This document shows positions 59,828 through 64,000 of a stretch of DNA of 64,000 nucleotides, piece after piece. Source of the DNA: Blautia sp900556555 (GTDB taxonomy: Bacteria; Bacillota; Clostridia; Lachnospirales; Lachnospiraceae); the NCBI GenBank assembly GCA_964250615.1, contig CAXUGM010000012.1. The stretch is one strand, 5' to 3'. The translations under genes were made by a program, and so were the position numbers. Numbering within the stretch: the stretch's first letter is position 1; every line of letters begins with the position of its first letter. Under the pieces are notes generated by a model. That model was not told the origin of the DNA. It saw nothing but the letters and a program-made list of their open reading frames with translations, and made no database searches.

Positions 59828-61408
59828 ATGAACATTGCAGCATATTGTCGTGTTTCTACCGACACAGCCGATCAGCTTAACAGCCTTGAAGCTCAAAAAG
59901 AGTTTTTCTCTGAATATACAAAACGCACCGGTGACATCTTAGTAAGATTATATGCAGATGAAGGTATTTCCGGAACTAAAATTAAGAATCGTAAGGAATT
60001 TCTCCGTATGATGGCAGATGCGGAGAAAGGTCTGTTTGATATGCTTGTGGTAAAGGATATTTCTCGTTTTGCCAGAAATACGGTGGATTTGCTTCAAAAT
60101 ATCCGTAAGTTAAAGGCACTCGGCATCGAAACGCAGTTCCTGACCGCCAATATGACCAGTATGGGTAACAGCGAATTTGTGCTTACTATTTTTGGTGCTC
60201 TTGCGCAGGAAGAAAGTGCCAACACTTCCAAGCGTGTAAAATTCGGCAAGAAAATGAATGCGGAAAAGGGACGAGTTCCGAATATCGTGTACGGTTATGA
60301 CAAAACCATTGGCGATTATTTCAATCTTGAAATCAACAAGGAAGAAGCAGAAGTTGTAAAGCAGATTTACAAATGGTACACCGAAGAAGGCTATGGTGCT
60401 TCAAAGATTGCGAATATGTTGAATGAAAAAGGCTGCAGGACAAAGCGTAATTGTAAGTGGAGCCAGAACGCTATCTGCCGTATCTTAACCAACGAGATTT
60501 ATACAGGAAAGATTATCAATGGAAAGCAGGAAGTCAGTGATTTCTTGACTGGAGAGCGAAAAGATAAAGACGAAACAGAATGGTTTGTGGTAGAACGTCC
60601 GGAAAATCGAATTATTGAAGATGAAACATTTGAACGAGCACAGGAGATTTTGCATGGACGACATGATGCATTTAATTTGTCTCACGAACGCCAGAGCAAC
60701 AAGCATTTATTTTCTACATTAATTAAATGTAAAGAGTGTGGCTGGTCTTTCCGCAGAACTGTCCGTACTTACAAGAATACTTATGTGCGTTGGGTATGCT
60801 CTGGGCGTAATGGACAAGGAGCAGATAGTTGCCCGAACAAAACCACAGTAGACGAAGAAGAACTGATTGAAGTACTGCAGGAATATTTTGCAAATGTATT
60901 AAAGCAAAAGAAAAAGGTTATCAATCATGTGGTAAATGAATTTCAGAGAGTTTATAAAGCAAAAGATGAAAATTTGGAATATGAAAAAGAATTGAATAAT
61001 CAGCTTACCAAACTCAAAAAATCTCGTGAAAAGTATATGGACATGTATACCGATGATTTAATTTCTCGTGAAGAACTGAATGAGAAAATTGGTGGCATGC
61101 GTAAAGAGATTGAACGTCTGGAAAATGAACTAAAGATGGTGTCTTATCATTTGACAAAGGGCGAGCAATTGGAAGCAATTCTTAACAATACGTTTAAAAC
61201 AATCGAAGATATCACAGATGTACGCCAAATGACAAATGTGCAGTTGAAAAAGCTGATTCAGAAGATAGAAGTGGATAAAGATGGAAATGTGGATATATAT
61301 CTGCGTCTGTTGGGTGACTTAGGACTGGATGAGACTATATTGATCGAAGATGAATCCAGCCAGAATGATGTCCACAAAACAGTTCCAAATTGTAACGACC
61401 ACACATAA
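59828..61408 (+). CDS. Large serine recombinase (site-specific integrase/excisionase of the element)
   Basis: The product is 526 residues. The resolvase catalytic domain has the nucleophile in YCRVSTD (serine 10), DEGISGTK, VVKDISRFARN and the EESANTSKRVKFG stretch. A Recombinase domain follows (VYGYDKTIG..INKEEAEVVKQIYKWYTEEGYGASKIANMLNEKG), then a zinc ribbon (CKECGW..WVCSG..GADSCPN) and a C-terminal coiled coil (about residues 380-430). The TAA stop (61406-61408) straddles the right attachment core, so excision rewrites the bases after the last codons. It is the only recombinase on the element and the obvious agent of insertion and excision. Confidence 0.95.
   Translation: MNIAAYCRVSTDTADQLNSLEAQKEFFSEYTKRTGDILVRLYADEGISGTKIKNRKEFLRMMADAEKGLFDMLVVKDISRFARNTVDLLQNIRKLKALGIETQFLTANMTSMGNSEFVLTIFGALAQEESANTSKRVKFGKKMNAEKGRVPNIVYGYDKTIGDYFNLEINKEEAEVVKQIYKWYTEEGYGASKIANMLNEKGCRTKRNCKWSQNAICRILTNEIYTGKIINGKQEVSDFLTGERKDKDETEWFVVERPENRIIEDETFERAQEILHGRHDAFNLSHERQSNKHLFSTLIKCKECGWSFRRTVRTYKNTYVRWVCSGRNGQGADSCPNKTTVDEEELIEVLQEYFANVLKQKKKVINHVVNEFQRVYKAKDENLEYEKELNNQLTKLKKSREKYMDMYTDDLISREELNEKIGGMRKEIERLENELKMVSYHLTKGEQLEAILNNTFKTIEDITDVRQMTNVQLKKLIQKIEVDKDGNVDIYLRLLGDLGLDETILIEDESSQNDVHKTVPNCNDHT
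61403..61407. other. Right attachment junction (attR) core ACATA
   Basis: Same 5 bases as at 42414-42418. To the right, AAAGACTGCACAGAACG continues SpoIIID coding (KDCTER); to the left is the recombinase C-terminus. Confidence 0.75.
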
Positions 61409-61547
61409 AGACTGCACAGAACGTCTCAAACAGATAAATCCATCTCTTGCATCAGAAGCCAGAAAAGTATTAGATGTAAATAAGCAGGAACGGCACATCC
61501 GGGGAGGACTTGCCACAAAAGAAAAATATTTGCATCAACATGAATAA
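61407..61547 (+). CDS. spoIIID: spoIIID, 3' part (codons 39-84)
   Basis: The 46 codons read KDCTERLKQINPSLASEARK, VLDVNKQERHIRGGLATKEKY, LHQHE, the C-terminal half of SpoIIID including the basic segment used for DNA contact. There is no start codon or ribosome site of its own; the frame is complete only when joined to 42304-42417 at the shared ACATA. Intact reading across 46 codons with good family match argues against decay and for maintained function. Confidence 0.92.
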   Translation, partial: KDCTERLKQINPSLASEARKVLDVNKQERHIRGGLATKEKYLHQHE

Positions 61548-61568
61548 AATAAAACTTAGAAATGGTTC

Positions 61569-61597
61569 TTGTATCTTAAATAAGCCGAGAGTATAAT
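61569..61597 (+). promoter_or_regulatory. Promoter of the MATE gene
   Basis: TTGTAT (61569) and TATAAT (61592) with a 17-base spacer, 33 bases before the MATE ATG. The spacer TTAAATAAGCCGAGAG is closely repeated at about 63939-63955 near the right edge. Confidence 0.6.
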
Positions 61598-61629
61598 GTT
61601 TTGAGAAACAAAAAGAAAGGACGCTTATT

Positions 61630-62973
61630 ATGGATACTAAGAACCGTTTTTTTTCAAATGCTGATTTACGCAAGTTAATAGTTCCGCTGATTATTGATCA
61701 GTTTCTACAGGCATTTGTAGGACTTGCAGATTCCATCATGGTGGCAAGTGTTGGAGAAGCAGCGGTTTCCGGAGTTTCTCTGATTGATACCATCATGGTA
61801 TTGATTTTGAATATTTTTACAGCTTTAGCTACAGGCGGTGCCGTAATTGCCGGGCAGTTTTTAGGGAAAAAAAGAGACGAAATGGCTTGTAAATCTACTA
61901 ATCAGTTAATTTCTTTTACGCTAAAAGCGTCTCTGGTTGTTATGCTTCTGTGTTATCTGGGAAGGAATTTTATTACTCATGTAGTATTTGGAAAAATTGA
62001 AGCAGATGTTATGTATAATTGTAATGTTTATATGATGATTGTGTTTGCTTCTATCCCCATGACAGCATTGTACAATGCCGGTGCTGCTATTTATCGTGCC
62101 ATGGGAAATTCAGCAGTGGCTATGAAGATTTCTATGCTCATGAATGCAATTAATCTGGGCGGCAATGCACTGCTGATTTTTGTATTCCACAGAGGCGTGG
62201 AAGGTGTGGCAATTCCTACCCTGGTGTCAAGAACAGTTGCATGTGTGATTATGATGTTTCTTATGAATAATCAGAAGCATACGTTACATCTTTACCATCC
62301 ATTTTCCTTTAAAACAGACTGGGCATTATTGAAGAAAATTCTATATATCGGAGTCCCAAACGGTTTGGAAAACAGTATGTTTCAGTTAGGAAAAATTTTG
62401 GTTTTGAGCATTGTTACCAGCTTTGGAACAGCTTCGATTGCAGCAAATGCCGTGTCAAATAACGTGGCTACATTTGCAGTGCTTCCAGGTATGTCTGTGG
62501 GATTCGCCATATTGACAGTAGGTGCACAATGCGTAGGTGCCGGGGATTATGAACAGGTCAGATACTATACAAAAAAACTTATGAAAATCGTATATGTATC
62601 CCTTTTCGCGGCAAATATTCTGGTGGTTCTGGCAGTGCCATATATTATTCGGATTTATGGATTATCTGCTGAGGCAAGCCAGTATGCACATAAAATATTG
62701 ATTTACCATTCTATCTGTGCGGTAACAATCTGGCCCTTATCTTTTTCACTTCCAAATACATTAAGAGCGGCAGCAGACGTTACCTACACAATGATTTTAT
62801 CCATTATCTCCATGTGGATTTTCCGCATTGGATTCAGTGTGGTTCTGGGTGTGTATTGCCACATGGGAGTGTTTGGGGTATGGGTTGCTATGACCATTGA
62901 CTGGCTGTTCCGGGCAGTATGCTTCAGCATAAGATACTTAAGAGGAAAATGGAAACATGCGGCATTAGTATGA
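61630..62973 (+). CDS. MATE-family efflux transporter
   Basis: The product is 447 residues with twelve membrane helices in two MatE halves (LIIDQFLQAFVGLADSIMVASVGEAAVSGVSLIDT; then GVPNGLENSMFQLGKILVLSIVTSFGTASIAANAVSNN). It differs from the MATE gene at 27646 and is closer to the DinF/NorM-like 'VmrA' type of Clostridia. It lies just outside the element and is part of the ordinary chromosome. AGAAAGGA precedes the ATG. Confidence 0.92.
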   Translation: MDTKNRFFSNADLRKLIVPLIIDQFLQAFVGLADSIMVASVGEAAVSGVSLIDTIMVLILNIFTALATGGAVIAGQFLGKKRDEMACKSTNQLISFTLKASLVVMLLCYLGRNFITHVVFGKIEADVMYNCNVYMMIVFASIPMTALYNAGAAIYRAMGNSAVAMKISMLMNAINLGGNALLIFVFHRGVEGVAIPTLVSRTVACVIMMFLMNNQKHTLHLYHPFSFKTDWALLKKILYIGVPNGLENSMFQLGKILVLSIVTSFGTASIAANAVSNNVATFAVLPGMSVGFAILTVGAQCVGAGDYEQVRYYTKKLMKIVYVSLFAANILVVLAVPYIIRIYGLSAEASQYAHKILIYHSICAVTIWPLSFSLPNTLRAAADVTYTMILSIISMWIFRIGFSVVLGVYCHMGVFGVWVAMTIDWLFRAVCFSIRYLRGKWKHAALV

Positions 62974-63002
62974 GGTAAATATAGAAAATTGAGAGAGAAA
63001 AT

Positions 63003-63680
63003 ATGAATAAGAAAAATTTTAAAAAGCCAAGTATTCCTATGAATTTAACACAGGTGGCAGATCCTATAGACTTATTGGAAGAAGCACAGCGGGAAGAAAC
63101 AGATATTGTGAACAAGAGATTTGAAGGGATTTTTCTTACAAAATTTGATGGGAAAGAAATCCGGTTCCGGCAGAGTGTTTTTATCAACTGTAAGTTAATG
63201 GGATGTTATTTTGACCGTACATGGTTTACAGATTGTAAATTTATAAACTGCAATTTTTACAATACCAGTTTTAGCGATGCAGTTTTTAAGCAGTGTGCAT
63301 TTGAGAACTGTAAAGGAGAAAAAGCAGATTTTTATGGATGCACCATGCAGCATGTTTCATTTACAGATGGATATTTTACGGGAGCAGGATTTGATGCCAG
63401 CCGCATGAGTTATATCATGGGAAACCATACTGATTTTACAGAGGCTGGCTTCAGTCAATGTAAATTTACTAATACAGATTGGATGAATGTATGCTTTCAA
63501 AAGGCAGAATTTTTTAAAACATCTTTAAAAGATATGAACTTTTCCAGTTGCAATATTGAAGGAATCATAATATCCGATAATATGAGTGAGCTAAAAGGAA
63601 TGAAAGTGAATCTTTTTCAAACTGTAGAGTTAGCAAAAAGGCTTGGAATAGAGATTGAAGAGGAGAACGGAACTGAATGA
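63003..63680 (+). CDS. Pentapeptide-repeat protein
   Basis: The product is 225 residues. From about residue 50 onward the A(D/N)LXX-type repeats can be followed: FRQSVFINCKLMGCYFDRTWFTDCKFINCNFYNTSFSDAVFKQCAFENC, then FTEAGFSQCKFTNTDWMNVCFQKAEFFKTSLKDMNFSSCNIEG. This forms a right-handed quadrilateral beta-helix. Some such proteins (Qnr, MfpA) mimic DNA and protect gyrase; that cannot be assumed. It lies 29 bases after the MATE gene and may be co-transcribed. Confidence 0.88.
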   Translation: MNKKNFKKPSIPMNLTQVADPIDLLEEAQREETDIVNKRFEGIFLTKFDGKEIRFRQSVFINCKLMGCYFDRTWFTDCKFINCNFYNTSFSDAVFKQCAFENCKGEKADFYGCTMQHVSFTDGYFTGAGFDASRMSYIMGNHTDFTEAGFSQCKFTNTDWMNVCFQKAEFFKTSLKDMNFSSCNIEGIIISDNMSELKGMKVNLFQTVELAKRLGIEIEEENGTE

Positions 63681-63708
63681 TGTTTTTCTAAAGTACAAGG
63701 CTGAACTA

Positions 63709-63737
63709 TTGACAAACGGGAAAGTTTCGCATAAAAT
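63709..63737 (+). promoter_or_regulatory. Strong sigmaA-type promoter near the right edge
   Basis: TTGACA (63709) and TAAAAT (63732) with a 17-base spacer, in gene-free DNA. Transcription would run into the structured stretch that follows. Confidence 0.65.
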
Positions 63738-63744
63738 AACAAAA

Positions 63745-64000
63745 ATTCAAAGATTAAAATTTCAGAGAAAAACTGAGCAGGCCGAAGCCGGTGCCGGGTC
63801 ACGTATGTGACAGCGGATGAACATATGACATCTGTGGGACAGTAATATCCATTGCCCTTCAGGTGTTTTTTTGTTTGAAAAGGGTTCTATTGTCTGTTTT
63901 AGATTTCACTGGAAATATTCAGAAAGCTTCCTGTATACTTTAAATAAGCCAAGAGATTGACATGAAAAAATACCTCAAGTAAATTTAGATTATTACTGAC
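63745..64000 (+). other. Gene-free stretch with possible structured leader RNA
   Basis: Between about 63770 and 63870 the DNA becomes G+C-richer and shows GTCAC/GTGAC (63798-63811) around GTAT, a GGCC..GGTGCCGGG block and a T7 run at about 63867. It lies downstream of a strong promoter and contains no open frame. It may be the leader or riboswitch of the gene beyond the window, or a small RNA. I could not match it to a known class. The last 60 bases hold a copy of the MATE promoter spacer and nothing else. Confidence 0.4.

Larger units (their letters stand above)
42414..61407. mobile_element. 19-kb intervening element splitting spoIIID (skin-like integrative mobilizable element)
   Basis: The two halves of spoIIID flank about 18,989 bases. 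Both junctions share ACATA (42414-42418 and 61403-61407). Exchange there gives 38 + 46 = 84 in-frame codons reading STVH-KDCTERL across the joint, as in SpoIIID proteins. The last gene of the element is a large serine recombinase reading into the right junction. Cargo comprises a toxin-antitoxin pair, hypotheticals, a helicase pair, an XRE repressor, MobV relaxase, CHC2 and VirE-type replication proteins and an AlbA_2 protein. No capsid, tail or type IV secretion genes are present. Insertion is certain in my view; developmental excision is inferred. Confidence 0.92.

Noticed and set aside
42414..61407. Prophage
   Set aside because: No capsid, portal, terminase, tail or lysis gene is present; the content is that of a mobilizable element.
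63745..63870. Known riboswitch classes (cobalamin, SAM, TPP, c-di-GMP, THF, fluoride)
   Set aside because: I looked for their conserved cores and did not find them; the element is reported only as unclassified.
1..64000. tRNA or rRNA genes
   Set aside because: No tRNA-like arm pattern or rRNA sequence was recognised, including at the ends of the spoIIID element, so the insertion does not use a tRNA site.

Overview
The window looks like the chromosome of an endospore-forming Lachnospiraceae bacterium (Clostridia; a Blautia-like relative is my guess). Evidence is moderate A+T content, strong AGGAGG-type ribosome binding sites with frequent GTG/TTG starts, and several endospore-only genes: a SipL-like DUF3794-LysM protein, a GerA-type germinant receptor, spoIIR and spoIIID. 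I saw no rRNA or tRNA gene.

Layout. 1-29037 is mostly core chromosome: peptidoglycan synthesis (L,D-transpeptidase tail, ddl, murF, murI, a MecA_N-type penicillin-binding protein), plsC, sporulation and germination genes (sipL, gerA, a gerAB-gerAC fusion, spoIIR), ispE, a GntR regulator, transporters, a trigger-factor-like lipoprotein and a ComEC-like MBL lipoprotein. Broken genes are scattered through it: an Rpn-family remnant, a D,D-carboxypeptidase that lost its active site by an internal deletion, and a probable sigma-factor remnant. 29229-31015 is a small accessory cassette with a DUF3990-type ADP-ribosyltransferase-like gene carrying a frameshift, a companion gene of unknown function and a NADAR protein. 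31147-37100 holds a two-component system divergent from a GtrA / CsbB-like GT2 / YfhO operon, the three-part set known for teichoic-acid glycosylation. 37056-42216 holds a MerR regulator, its probable target (a YitT-like membrane protein) and a heterodimeric ABC exporter, both behind promoters with 19-bp spacers.

The main discovery is at 42304-61547. The mother-cell sporulation regulator gene spoIIID is cut in two. Codons 1-38 lie at 42304-42417 and codons 39-84 lie at 61407-61547, about 19 kb downstream. The intervening DNA ends in a large serine recombinase gene whose stop codon overlaps the right junction. Both junctions share the 5 bp ACATA, and joining them there restores an uninterrupted 84-residue SpoIIID. 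This has the architecture of a 'skin'-type intervening element (known for sigK and several other sporulation genes), here in spoIIID. Excision has not been shown.

The element carries a RelB/ParE-type toxin-antitoxin pair, a pRiA4b-ORF3/SEC-C protein, a string of hypothetical cargo genes, a zinc-ribbon/DnaQ-like protein overlapping a UvrD-like helicase, an XRE repressor, a mobilization module (small conserved ORF, GC-rich candidate oriT, MobV-type relaxase), a replication module (CHC2 zinc finger, VirE-type helicase), small regulators, an AlbA_2/Schlafen-type protein and the recombinase. It has no phage structural genes and no conjugation machinery, so it resembles an integrative mobilizable element. 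A second copy of the left-end sequence at 45562-45608 suggests that it grew by two insertions at the same site. After the element come a MATE transporter, a pentapeptide-repeat protein and, at the right edge, a strong promoter followed by a noncoding stretch with possible RNA structure.
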